From positions 52,161 to 116,160 of the forward strand of contig JAPOPW010000059.1 of the NCBI GenBank assembly GCA_026712715.1: a DNA stretch of 64,000 nucleotides. The letters are read 5' to 3'. Positions 44,880 to 52,843 of this stretch are shown one piece after another. Below the pieces are notes generated by a model that was not told the origin of the DNA, did not search any database, and was given only the letters and a program-made list of their open reading frames with translations. The first letter of the stretch is position 1, and each line of letters begins with the position of its first letter. Source of the DNA: Immundisolibacterales bacterium (GTDB taxonomy: Bacteria > Pseudomonadota > Gammaproteobacteria > HK1). Both the position numbers and the translations under genes were made by a program.

Positions 44880-44921
44880 CGTGGCTGCGCCCCGGACCGA
44901 AGAGACATGTTCGAAGGCACC
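44880..44921. repeat. Post-stop element shared with 33374-33415
   Basis: The 42 bp directly after the permease stop (cgtggctgcgccccggacc, then a tgttcgaag core) resemble the 42 bp after the autotransporter stop. The hairpin of the other copy is weaker here. Confidence 0.45.
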
Positions 44922-44996
44922 CGGCTCCGTTCGAGTCCCGACGCGCGGTATCGGAAGCGGCCTCGTACCTCTCGTCCATGAAACCGGCTTGCAGAC

Positions 44997-46049
44997 GTGA
45001 CTCGTCCGTCAAGATCCACGCCGCTCGAGGAGACCAGGGGGGCATCTGCGTCCGGGGAGCTCCTGCTCGAGGTCCGCGACCTTCGCACGCACCTCGACAC
45101 CAAGAACGGGCTGGTCCGCGCGGTCGATGGCGTGAGCTTCCGGCTGCACTCCGGGGAGACGCTGGGGATTATCGGCGAGTCCGGGAGCGGCAAGTCGATG
45201 ACCGTGCTGTCGATGCTCCAGGTGGTGCCGAAGCCGGCGGCACGGATCGTGGGTGGAGAGGTTCTGTATCGGGGACAGAATCTCCTCGAGAAGAACGAAA
45301 GGGAGATGCGCCGGATCCGGGGGCGCGAGATTGCGATGATCCTCCAGGATCCGCAGACGTCGCTGAACCCCGTGTTCACGATCGGAAACCAGATCGTGGA
45401 GGCGCTGCGGCTCCATCGGCGAGACGGCGGGGGCAAGGCGCTCGTGCATCGGGCGGTCGAGGCGTTGCGACAGGTGCGAATCGCCGCTCCCGAAGAACGC
45501 ATCCGTTCCTACCCGCACGAGATGAGCGGCGGCATGAAGCAGCGCGCGGTCGGCGCGCTCGCGATCTCGTGCGGGCCCCGCATCATCGTCGCCGACGAGC
45601 CCACCACCTCTCTCGACGTGACGATCCAGGCGCAGTACCTGCGGCTTCTTCGCGATCTGCAGCGAGAGACGGGGCTCGCCATCCTGTTCATCACGCATGA
45701 TTTCGGCATCGTCGCCAAGCTCTGCCGGCACCTGCTCGTCATGTACGCCGGGCGCGTTGTCGAGGCGGGACCGGTGCGCGCGGTGTTCAACAACCCCGCG
45801 CATCCCTATACGCGGGCGCTGCTCGGTTCAGTGGTCCGAGCCGACACGAAGGCGGAGCGGCTCGAGGCCATCGCGGGGCAGCCGCCGGCGCTCTGGGGCC
45901 TTCCTTCCGGATGCCGGTTCGCACCGCGCTGTCCGCACGCCGACGACCGTTGCCGCAAGGAGTACCCACCGCAGCTTCGTGTCCGGGACGAAGCTTCCGA
46001 CCACGTGGCATCGTGCTGGAGGTTGGAGGAGTCACATGGAAACCGCTGA
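44997..46049 (+). CDS. Dipeptide/oligopeptide ABC ATPase, DppD type
   Basis: A 350-residue ATPase. Walker [12 protein letters not shown]-loop ILQDPQTSLNPV, signature MSGGMKQRAVGALA, Walker B IIVADEPTTSLD and switch FITHDFGIVA are intact. The C-terminal family extension includes NPAHPYTRALLGSV and the cysteine-containing PSGCRFAPRCPHADDRC, which in DppD/DppF homologues can hold an iron-sulphur cluster. The start is a GTG at 44997. It overlaps the next ATPase gene by 14 bp. Confidence 0.95.
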   Translation: MTRPSRSTPLEETRGASASGELLLEVRDLRTHLDTKNGLVRAVDGVSFRLHSGETLGIIGESGSGKSMTVLSMLQVVPKPAARIVGGEVLYRGQNLLEKNEREMRRIRGREIAMILQDPQTSLNPVFTIGNQIVEALRLHRRDGGGKALVHRAVEALRQVRIAAPEERIRSYPHEMSGGMKQRAVGALAISCGPRIIVADEPTTSLDVTIQAQYLRLLRDLQRETGLAILFITHDFGIVAKLCRHLLVMYAGRVVEAGPVRAVFNNPAHPYTRALLGSVVRADTKAERLEAIAGQPPALWGLPSGCRFAPRCPHADDRCRKEYPPQLRVRDEASDHVASCWRLEESHGNR

Positions 46050-46992
46050 CGTCGCTGACCTGCTCGAGGCCCGCAGGCTGAGAAAGCACTTCGGTCGGGT
46101 GGCGGCAGTGGACGGCCTGGACTTCTCGCTGAAGCGGGGTCGAACGCTCGCGGTCGTAGGCGAGTCGGGGTGCGGGAAGACGACGACCGCGAAGCTCATC
46201 CTCCGGCTGGAGCAGCCGAGCTCGGGCCAGGTCCTGGTGGACGGCGAGGATGTCCACACCCTGCATGGCGGTGCTCTTCGCCGTTTTCGCATGCGGGTCC
46301 AGGCGGTGTTCCAGGATCCCTGGTCCTCGCTCAATCCGCGAAAGCGCGTCCGGAGTCTCGTTGCCGAGCCTTTGATCGTCAACGAGCGCCTCGGCCGCAA
46401 GGAGGTCGACCGCCGGGTCGACAGGGTCCTGCGCGATGTCGGCATGCGCCCGGAGCAGGCCCGCAACTTCCCGCACGAGTTCTCGGGCGGACAGCGCCAG
46501 AGAATCGCTATCGCGAGCGCCCTCATCTCGAATCCCGCGCTCATCATCCTCGACGAGCCGGTCTCCGCCCTCGACGTCTCCATTCGCGCGCAGATTATGA
46601 ACCTGTTCAAGGATCTGCAACGTGAATACGAAGTTGGCTACCTGCTCGTGGCGCACGACCTCGGCACCACCCGGTACATGGCGGACGACATCGCCGTGAT
46701 GTATCTCGGCCAGATCGTCGAGTACGCGCCGAGCGAGGATCTTTTCGAGCGTCCCAGGCACCCGTATACGCAGGCGCTCCTCTCCGCAACGTTGCCCGCG
46801 CATCCTGACGAGACGAAGGAAGAGATCGTGTTGCCGGGCGAGGTCCCCTCGCCCCTGGATCCTCCGTCGGGTTGCCGCTTCAATCCGCGCTGTCCGGCAA
46901 AGCTCGGTCCGATCTGCGAACGGACCACGCCGGCTGTTCGAGACGGCGGCGCCAGGGGTCACACGGTCGCCTGCCACCTGTACCCCGAGTAG
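46036..46992 (+). CDS. Dipeptide/oligopeptide ABC ATPase, DppF type
   Basis: A 318-residue ATPase forming the heterodimer with the DppD-like subunit. Walker A GESGCGKTTTAK, VFQDPWSSLNPRKRV, signature [15 protein letters not shown], Walker [15 protein letters not shown] and the switch LVAHDLGTTR are all present. [18 protein letters not shown] and GCRFNPRCPA close the protein. The ATG at 46036 lies inside the end of the DppD-like gene and is preceded by GGAGGAG. Last gene of the operon; converges with a permease gene. Confidence 0.94.
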   Translation: METADVADLLEARRLRKHFGRVAAVDGLDFSLKRGRTLAVVGESGCGKTTTAKLILRLEQPSSGQVLVDGEDVHTLHGGALRRFRMRVQAVFQDPWSSLNPRKRVRSLVAEPLIVNERLGRKEVDRRVDRVLRDVGMRPEQARNFPHEFSGGQRQRIAIASALISNPALIILDEPVSALDVSIRAQIMNLFKDLQREYEVGYLLVAHDLGTTRYMADDIAVMYLGQIVEYAPSEDLFERPRHPYTQALLSATLPAHPDETKEEIVLPGEVPSPLDPPSGCRFNPRCPAKLGPICERTTPAVRDGGARGHTVACHLYPE

Positions 46993-47118
46993 CCGACCTG
47001 GTCGGGGGCGGGGCCCGTACCCTCCGAAAGGACTTCCGGAGCAGGCTTTCTCATGCTGCGGTGCTTCCCCGAAGGCCCCCTCGGGCATGGATCGCGGATG
47101 CAGGGTGCCGGACGCTTC

Positions 47119-47964
47119 TCAGCCCTTCACGGCCCCGGCCGTCATTCCGCTCACGATGTAGCGGTTGGCCGCGAGCGCGAACACGATGACCGGAGAGATG
47201 ACCAGAACGGAATACGCCGCGATGACTCCGTACTCCGCTCCCGCCTCCGCTCCGCCGAGGAAACGCGTGATCCCCACCGTGAGCGGCTGCGCGTCGGAAC
47301 CGGCCAGGAACAGCGCGAAGAGATACTCGTTCCACGACATCACGAAGACGAGGATCGCGAGCGCGATGACCCCGGAGCGCACCACCGGCAGGGTCACGTC
47401 CCAGAACAGGTTCCAGGGCGTGCAGCCGTCGATGATTCCGGCCTGCTCGAGCTCTTCGGGAACGGAATCGAAGTACCCGATCAGCATCCAGGTCGCGAAC
47501 GGGATGTGGATCGCGAGATGGGCCAGCAGCAGGCCCGCTCGCGAACCCGCCAGGCCGAGATTCACGTAGAGCAGGAAGAGGGGCAGGGCCAGCACGACGT
47601 AGGGGATGAAGCGCATCGCGAGCACCCCGAAGGAGACGGCCGATCGTGCGCGTCCCGTGATCTTGGAAAGGCCGTAGGCCATCGGCACGCAGACCACGAG
47701 GGTGATGACCACCGCCGCCGACGAGATGATCACCGAGTTCCGGAAGAAGAACCAGAACGCGCCCCGGGTGAACGCCTGGCTGAAGTTCTCGGTGGTGAAC
47801 TCCCTGAACAGCAGCAGGTCCAGCGGCGAGCGGAAGAGCGCCGTCGAGTTGAACGAGGCCGCGAGCAGCATCAGCGGAGGAAGGATCGAGTAGATGAGCC
47901 AGAGTCCGAGCACGCCGTGCAGCAGCACCGCCAGCAGCCGGCGCTTCGTGCGGGGGGAGATCAT
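47119..47964 (-). CDS. Sugar-type ABC permease, MalG/PotC-like
   Basis: A 281-residue inner-membrane permease with about six helices. These include GLWLIYSILPPLMLLAASFN and VVITLVVCVPMAYGLSKITG. ELEQAGIIDGCTPWNLFWDV contains the EAA-type docking loop. It overlaps the upstream permease by 4 bp and is the last gene of a three-gene import cluster (binding protein, permease, permease) that has no ATPase gene. Confidence 0.92.
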   Translation of the reverse strand: MISPRTKRRLLAVLLHGVLGLWLIYSILPPLMLLAASFNSTALFRSPLDLLLFREFTTENFSQAFTRGAFWFFFRNSVIISSAAVVITLVVCVPMAYGLSKITGRARSAVSFGVLAMRFIPYVVLALPLFLLYVNLGLAGSRAGLLLAHLAIHIPFATWMLIGYFDSVPEELEQAGIIDGCTPWNLFWDVTLPVVRSGVIALAILVFVMSWNEYLFALFLAGSDAQPLTVGITRFLGGAEAGAEYGVIAAYSVLVISPVIVFALAANRYIVSGMTAGAVKG

Positions 47965-48851
47965 TCCTCGTGCTCCAGGACGCGGCGGTACACGGTGATG
48001 TAGATCCACGCCGCCACGGCCATGATGACGAACATCGAGAAGGCGATGGAGTTGCCCATCCCCATGTCCTGGTTGGCGATTCCGCGGTCGTAGGCGAAGA
48101 TCGACAGCACGGTCGTCGCCCGTCCCGGGCCGCCGCCGGTGAGCGACCAGATCATGTCGAACTCCCGGAACGCCGAGGTGATGACGATGATCGACACGAA
48201 GAGCATGTGCGGCCGCAGCATCGGGAGGACGATGTACCACAGCGACTGCATCGGACCGGCCCCGTCGGTCTTGCCCGCGTCGAAGAGCTCGTCGGGGATG
48301 GTCGTGAGCGCGGCGTAGAACACGAGGATCGCGAGCGGCGTGAGGTGCCAGGAATTGCTGACGATTGCCGCGATGAGCGCGGTCTCGCGTTCGAGCAGCC
48401 AGTACGGGTCCGGGCCGCCGAACACGCCGAGCACCTGGTTGATGACGCCGAACTCCTGCTGCCACATGAAGAAGCGCCACGCGATCCCGGCGACGACGGG
48501 GGTCACCACGAACGGGATGAGGAAGAGCGCGAGCCAGGCCGGTCGCAGCCGGACCTCGCGCGAGCTCAGCGCGAAGGCGACGAGGAGGCCGAGCACGATG
48601 GACAGGACGAGGCAGCCGAGGGTGAAGAGGGTCGTGACCTTCAGGGCGTTGACATAGAGCGGGTCGCGAATCGCGCGCAGGTAGTTCGCGAGACCGAGGA
48701 AGGTCTGCTCGTCGAAGCGGTAGAGGAAGACGCGGTGCACGCTGTAGCGAAACGCCATCAGGAGCGGCACGCTCACGATGAGGGTCATCAGGACGAGGCC
48801 GGGCGCGAGGAACCACCAGCCTCGCGTGAAGCGTGAGCGCGGGTCCGCCAC
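47961..48851 (-). CDS. Sugar-type ABC permease, MalF/UgpA-like
   Basis: A 296-residue inner-membrane permease. WWFLAPGLVLMTLIVSVPLL is TM1. ELFDAGKTDGAGPMQSLWYI is the docking loop and SLTGGGPGRATTVLSIFAYD the typical MalF-like segment before the final helices. The start is a GTG at 48851. It lies 78 bp after the binding-protein gene and overlaps the second permease (ATGA). Confidence 0.92.
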   Translation of the reverse strand: MADPRSRFTRGWWFLAPGLVLMTLIVSVPLLMAFRYSVHRVFLYRFDEQTFLGLANYLRAIRDPLYVNALKVTTLFTLGCLVLSIVLGLLVAFALSSREVRLRPAWLALFLIPFVVTPVVAGIAWRFFMWQQEFGVINQVLGVFGGPDPYWLLERETALIAAIVSNSWHLTPLAILVFYAALTTIPDELFDAGKTDGAGPMQSLWYIVLPMLRPHMLFVSIIVITSAFREFDMIWSLTGGGPGRATTVLSIFAYDRGIANQDMGMGNSIAFSMFVIMAVAAWIYITVYRRVLEHEE

Positions 48852-48929
48852 GGCCGCCCCTCGCCTCGATCGTCGACCCGGATGGAGCCCCTTCCCCCCG
48901 CTCTCCGGGGGGAAGGGGTCGAATGCCTT

Positions 48930-50282
48930 CTACTCGAGGTAGCCCGCGGCCTTGAACGCCTCGGTCATGTTCGCGACCCAGCGCTCCTGCGCCTGCTCGG
49001 GCGTCAGGTCGCCCGAGTAGACGTCGGTGATGTAGTCGGTCGCGCCGCCCCACATGACCGCCCCGTACTCGGGGATGCCCTGGCGGATGAAGACCGACTG
49101 GAGCACCTGCTCGAAGGTGGGCAGGTAGTCCTTGTAGAAGGGCCTCAAGGTTCGCAGCTCCTCGCTCTGGAAGTGCGCCTTGCGCGAGAACTGGAGGCTG
49201 CGCTTGCCCCATTCGACCTCGTTGTCCTGCAGCATCCACTTCAGGAACTTGAACGCCTCGTCGGCGTTCGGAGTGTCGAAGATGAACACGCCCCCGCCGC
49301 CGAGGAACGGCGTGCCCTGCGTGAAGCCGGCCAGGTTGCCTTCCCAGACCGGGAGCGTCGAGTAGCCGACGTTGCCCGCGGCGTCCCCGCCCTCGGTCTC
49401 GACGATGCCCACCCCCTGGGGCCACATGGTCGCCATCGCGAGGCGGCCGTCGCGGAACATCTCGAGCCCTTCGAGGAATCCCCAGTTCTGCGCCTCGCGC
49501 GGGGCGGTGTTCTTCGCAAGGTCCGTGAAGTACTCGGCGGCCTCGTTCACGATGGGATGGCCGATGTCGGGCTGGAAGCTGTCATCCCAGCCACTGACCC
49601 CGGTGGAGTAGAGGACGACGATGAAGCTGCGGGTGATGCCGACCCCCGCGCCCAGCGCGTCGGTCCAGCCGTAAAGATCGCGCTCGAGCTCCTGGCCGGC
49701 GAGCATCTCGCCCGCGTCGCGGGTGAAGAACCCGGCCACCTCCCGGAGCTCCTTGAACGTCTTCGGCACTTCGAGCGCTCGTCCGAATTCCTTCTCGAAC
49801 GCGGCCTGCTCCTCCGGGTGCGAGAACCAGTCCGCACGGTGGATGAGCATCGGCGCGGCGGGGGGCGTCGGCAGGGCGATGTACTCGCCTTCGCGGGCGC
49901 TCGAAGTCATGTGGCTGTTGATGACGAGGTCGGGGTAGGCGTTGACGTCGAAGCCGTGCTTCTCGATGAGCGGGGTGAGGTCGAGGACGTGCGGCGCGAA
50001 GGTGCCGAACCACCCGGGGCTGTGGTAGCCCATGTCCCAGCGGTCGGTGTCGCCGATCGCCTCGATGGCCATCTGATCGCGAAGCTGGGCGGCCGGGAGA
50101 ATCTCGCCGATCACCTTGATGCCGGTCTCTTCCTCGTATTTCGGCGCGAAGTAGTCGACCACGGCGTCGGCCTCGGCACCGGGATGCAGTGCCCAGCGCA
50201 GGGTGATGTCCTGCGCGGCGGCCTGGCTTGCGAACGCGGCGGCGGCGGCGAGCGCGGCCAGCCTCAATGTATGCAATTTCAT
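48930..50282 (-). CDS. Sugar-type ABC solute-binding protein
   Basis: A 450-residue periplasmic binding protein. The signal peptide MKLHTLRLAALAAAAAFASQ ends after AAA, followed by QDITLRWALHPGAEADAVVD. WDMGYHSPGWFGTFAPHVLD and GGGGVFIFDTPNADEAFKFL are consistent with family 1 sugar-binding proteins. AAGGA precedes the ATG at 50282. It heads the importer lacking an ATPase and is transcribed divergently from an inositol-dehydrogenase-like gene, so the ligand may be a polyol or inositol-type sugar (inference). Confidence 0.9.
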   Translation of the reverse strand: MKLHTLRLAALAAAAAFASQAAAQDITLRWALHPGAEADAVVDYFAPKYEEETGIKVIGEILPAAQLRDQMAIEAIGDTDRWDMGYHSPGWFGTFAPHVLDLTPLIEKHGFDVNAYPDLVINSHMTSSAREGEYIALPTPPAAPMLIHRADWFSHPEEQAAFEKEFGRALEVPKTFKELREVAGFFTRDAGEMLAGQELERDLYGWTDALGAGVGITRSFIVVLYSTGVSGWDDSFQPDIGHPIVNEAAEYFTDLAKNTAPREAQNWGFLEGLEMFRDGRLAMATMWPQGVGIVETEGGDAAGNVGYSTLPVWEGNLAGFTQGTPFLGGGGVFIFDTPNADEAFKFLKWMLQDNEVEWGKRSLQFSRKAHFQSEELRTLRPFYKDYLPTFEQVLQSVFIRQGIPEYGAVMWGGATDYITDVYSGDLTPEQAQERWVANMTEAFKAAGYLE

Positions 50283-50777
50283 GTTCTATTCCTTAGTCGA
50301 GCGAATGGAGCCGAATCACGCCTCCTGCAATCGAATGGTGGATTACGCGGCTTCGCCATGGGAAGCTCAACGCATCCGATCAACCATACGTCGGCCTCGC
50401 TGGCGAGTCCAGTGCGCGTCGTCGCGCGGCCCGGCGCCGGCGAAGCGGTTGGCCCGACCGACCGGCCGGCCGCCTCCCGCCAGGACGCAAGCGGCGCGCG
50501 AGGCTCCGTCGAGGATGGCGGTGAGCCCGGCCCGCGAAGGGCGCAAAGGGATTCTTCCGCTTCGCCCGCTCGAAGCCGGATGGCGCGCGGTCCGCGTTCG
50601 CGAGGTTCGCGTGCCCTTTCCTGGAGCACGAACACGGGTGACGGGGCGGTCGTCGGGCGGAAGTGTCGCCGACTTCGCCCGGCAGAGGGGTACGCAGGGT
50701 TCGGGATGGACACGGTCGGGGCGACGTGCCAGATTCTCCGGCCGGACGATCGTGCGGAATGCGAGGAGGAGAGTCGG
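50283..50777. promoter_or_regulatory. Divergent intergenic region, importer versus dehydrogenase
   Basis: This 495-bp region separates divergent genes and should contain both promoters. I see no clear promoter pair, repeat or gene. Its right end (from about 50707) is the part duplicated in decayed form at 41028-41215. GAGGAGGAGAG near 50764-50774 serves as the ribosome-binding site of the gene at 50778. Confidence 0.5.
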
Positions 50778-51797
50778 GTGGGGAACGGAACGTTGCGGGT
50801 CGGGGTGATCGGGACCGGGGGCATGGGCGGGCGCCACGCCCGCAACCTCGCGCATCGCGTCGCGGGGGCGGAGCTCGTCGCGGTCATGGACCTCGACGAG
50901 GAGCGCGCCGCCGCCCTCGCCGGGGAGTGCGGCGGTGCGAAGGTGTTCGGTTCCGGACCGGAGCTCGTTCATGACCGTGACGTGGAGGCGGTCCTCATCG
51001 CATCCCCGGACCCGACCCACGCGGACCTTGCCGTCGCCTGCATCGAGGCCGGCAAGCCGGTGCTCTGCGAGAAGCCCCTCGGGGTCGACATCGCCGACGC
51101 CCAACGGGTCCTGGATGCCGAGGTGGCGGGGGGCCGGAAGCTCGTTCAGGTGGGGCTCATGCGCGCGTTCGACCCGCAGCACACCGCAATCAAGGAGGCG
51201 ATCGACGCGGGCGAAATCGGCCGCCCCGTCCTCTTTCGCGGCATCCACGCGCACTGGCGGGTCCCCGAGGTCCGGACCGCGGTCAACGTCATCGTCAACT
51301 CGGCGGTCCACGACATCCACTCGGCGCGCTGGCTCATGGGGGACGACGTCGCGTCGGTGTACACGAGCCACGTCGTCGACGTGCCGGAGCAACCGGAGAG
51401 CACCCGGCTCGTCCTCCTCCAGCTCACGTTCCGGGGCGGCGGGCTCGCCTCGATCGAGGTGAACCTCGACTCGAGCTACGGCTACGAGGTCGTCGTGGAC
51501 GTTGCGGGAGAACGGGGAACCCTGCGCACGCCCTCGCTGACGGGTCCCGTGCTTCGAAAGGGCGGGGGGGCGACCCGGTCGATCGAGCCGGACTGGCTGG
51601 CGCGGTTCGAGACGGCCTACCGGATCGAGGCCGAGGCATGGGTGCGTGCGGCGCGGGCCGGCGGAGCGACGGGCCCCACCGTCTGGGACGGCTATTGCGC
51701 GATGCGGGTGGCCGAGGCCGCGGAGCTGTCCCTCGAGACGGGACGGGCCGAAGCGGTCCTCGACGAGCCGCGTCCCGCCCTCTACGCCCCCGCCTGA
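50778..51797 (+). CDS. Gfo/Idh/MocA oxidoreductase, inositol-dehydrogenase-like
   Basis: A 339-residue NAD-dependent dehydrogenase. RVGVIGTGGMGGRHARNLAH is the nucleotide-binding start. AVLIASPDPTHADLAVACIE and VLCEKPLGVDIADAQRVLD follow with the conserved EKP lysine, and NSAVHDIHSARWLMGDD contains the catalytic Asp/His pair as in IolG. The GTG start at 50778 has a strong GAGGAGGAG upstream. Its neighbour across the divergent promoter region is a sugar-type importer, suggesting it oxidises the imported polyol. A truncated copy of its 5' end exists at 41028. Confidence 0.9.
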   Translation: MGNGTLRVGVIGTGGMGGRHARNLAHRVAGAELVAVMDLDEERAAALAGECGGAKVFGSGPELVHDRDVEAVLIASPDPTHADLAVACIEAGKPVLCEKPLGVDIADAQRVLDAEVAGGRKLVQVGLMRAFDPQHTAIKEAIDAGEIGRPVLFRGIHAHWRVPEVRTAVNVIVNSAVHDIHSARWLMGDDVASVYTSHVVDVPEQPESTRLVLLQLTFRGGGLASIEVNLDSSYGYEVVVDVAGERGTLRTPSLTGPVLRKGGGATRSIEPDWLARFETAYRIEAEAWVRAARAGGATGPTVWDGYCAMRVAEAAELSLETGRAEAVLDEPRPALYAPA

Positions 51798-52153
51798 GCC
51801 GGGTCGAGACACACGGTTGCGGGCGGCCGTCCCACGGACCCTTTCCGGAGCCTTGGCGCGTGGTCGGGCACGGTCCCGGCTTCGCCCCTTCGGAGGCGGT
51901 CGACGGTGTGGTTGCCGGAAACCCGCCCGGGATGGCGGGCACTTCTGCTCCGCTCGCGCGGTGACGGCGGCCCCCGAGCGCGCGCCGCGGCGCGAGCGCC
52001 GGGGCGCCGGGACGAAGGCCCGCCGGCGCTTGTCTGCGGGCATCGGCGGACCGCCGGGCGGGATCTTCGATGGTCGCCGCAAAGAAGCTCGACCCGCGTT
52101 AGCGAGAGAATCGGCGTCCACGGCCGGAAATCGGTGACTGTCGCGGGCTGACC
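51798..52153. other. 356-bp gap without recognisable feature
   Basis: GC-rich sequence between the dehydrogenase and the LolD-like gene. I see no gene, clear promoter or terminator in it, although the LolD/FtsX/AttH cluster presumably has its promoter here. Confidence 0.5.
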
Positions 52154-52837
52154 ATGGTCCTTCGCTTCCTCGACGTCGAGAAGCACTACGCCGTTTCGGA
52201 CCAGCGGGTTCCCGCTCTCAACGGGGTCTCGCTGGATGTCGGCGAAGGCGAATGGGTCGCCCTCGTCGGCCGGAGCGGCTGCGGCAAGACCACCCTCCTC
52301 AATCTCGCCGGCGCCGCCGACCTTCCGACCCGCGGCGAGGTCGAGATCGAGGGCGTGCGGACGTCGTCCCTCGACGACGACGCGCTGACCGAGCTTCGCC
52401 GCCACAAGATCGGCTTCGTCTTCCAGTTCCTCCAGTTGCTGCCGACCTTGAGCGCAGTCGAGAACGTCGAGCTTCCTCTCCAGCTCGCCGGCGTCCGGCG
52501 GGCGCGGCCCCGAGCCCGCGAGATGCTGGGCCGGGTCGGCATCGCGGAGCTTGCCGACCGCCACCCCCACCAGCTCTCCGGCGGGCAGATGCAAAGGGTC
52601 GCCATCGCCCGCGCGCTGGTGCACGAGCCGAGCCTGCTCCTCGCCGACGAGCCGACCGGCAGCCTCGACGACGAGGCGGCCGGCTCGGTCATGGAGCTCC
52701 TCCTCGATCTCCGCCGGCAGCTCGGGACCAGCATCCTCATGGCGACCCACAGCCTGGAGGTCGCCGCCGTCTCCGACCGCCGTCTCATCCTCCGCGACGG
52801 GAAGCTGATCGCCGGGGAGGAGCCGGGCGGGTTGTAG
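52154..52837 (+). CDS. LolD/MacB-type ABC transporter ATPase
   Basis: A 227-residue ATPase. Walker A GRSGCGKTTLLN, Q-loop FVFQFLQLLPTLSAVEN, signature LSGGQMQRVAIARAL, Walker B LLLADEPTGSLDDEAA and switch MATHSLEVA are complete. FQFLQLLPTL and GSLD are typical of the LolD/MacB group, which powers mechanotransmission rather than ordinary transport. It lies 6 bp before the FtsX-type permease gene with which it should form a complex. Confidence 0.93.
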   Translation: MVLRFLDVEKHYAVSDQRVPALNGVSLDVGEGEWVALVGRSGCGKTTLLNLAGAADLPTRGEVEIEGVRTSSLDDDALTELRRHKIGFVFQFLQLLPTLSAVENVELPLQLAGVRRARPRAREMLGRVGIAELADRHPHQLSGGQMQRVAIARALVHEPSLLLADEPTGSLDDEAAGSVMELLLDLRRQLGTSILMATHSLEVAAVSDRRLILRDGKLIAGEEPGGL

Positions 52838-52843
52838 CGGACC

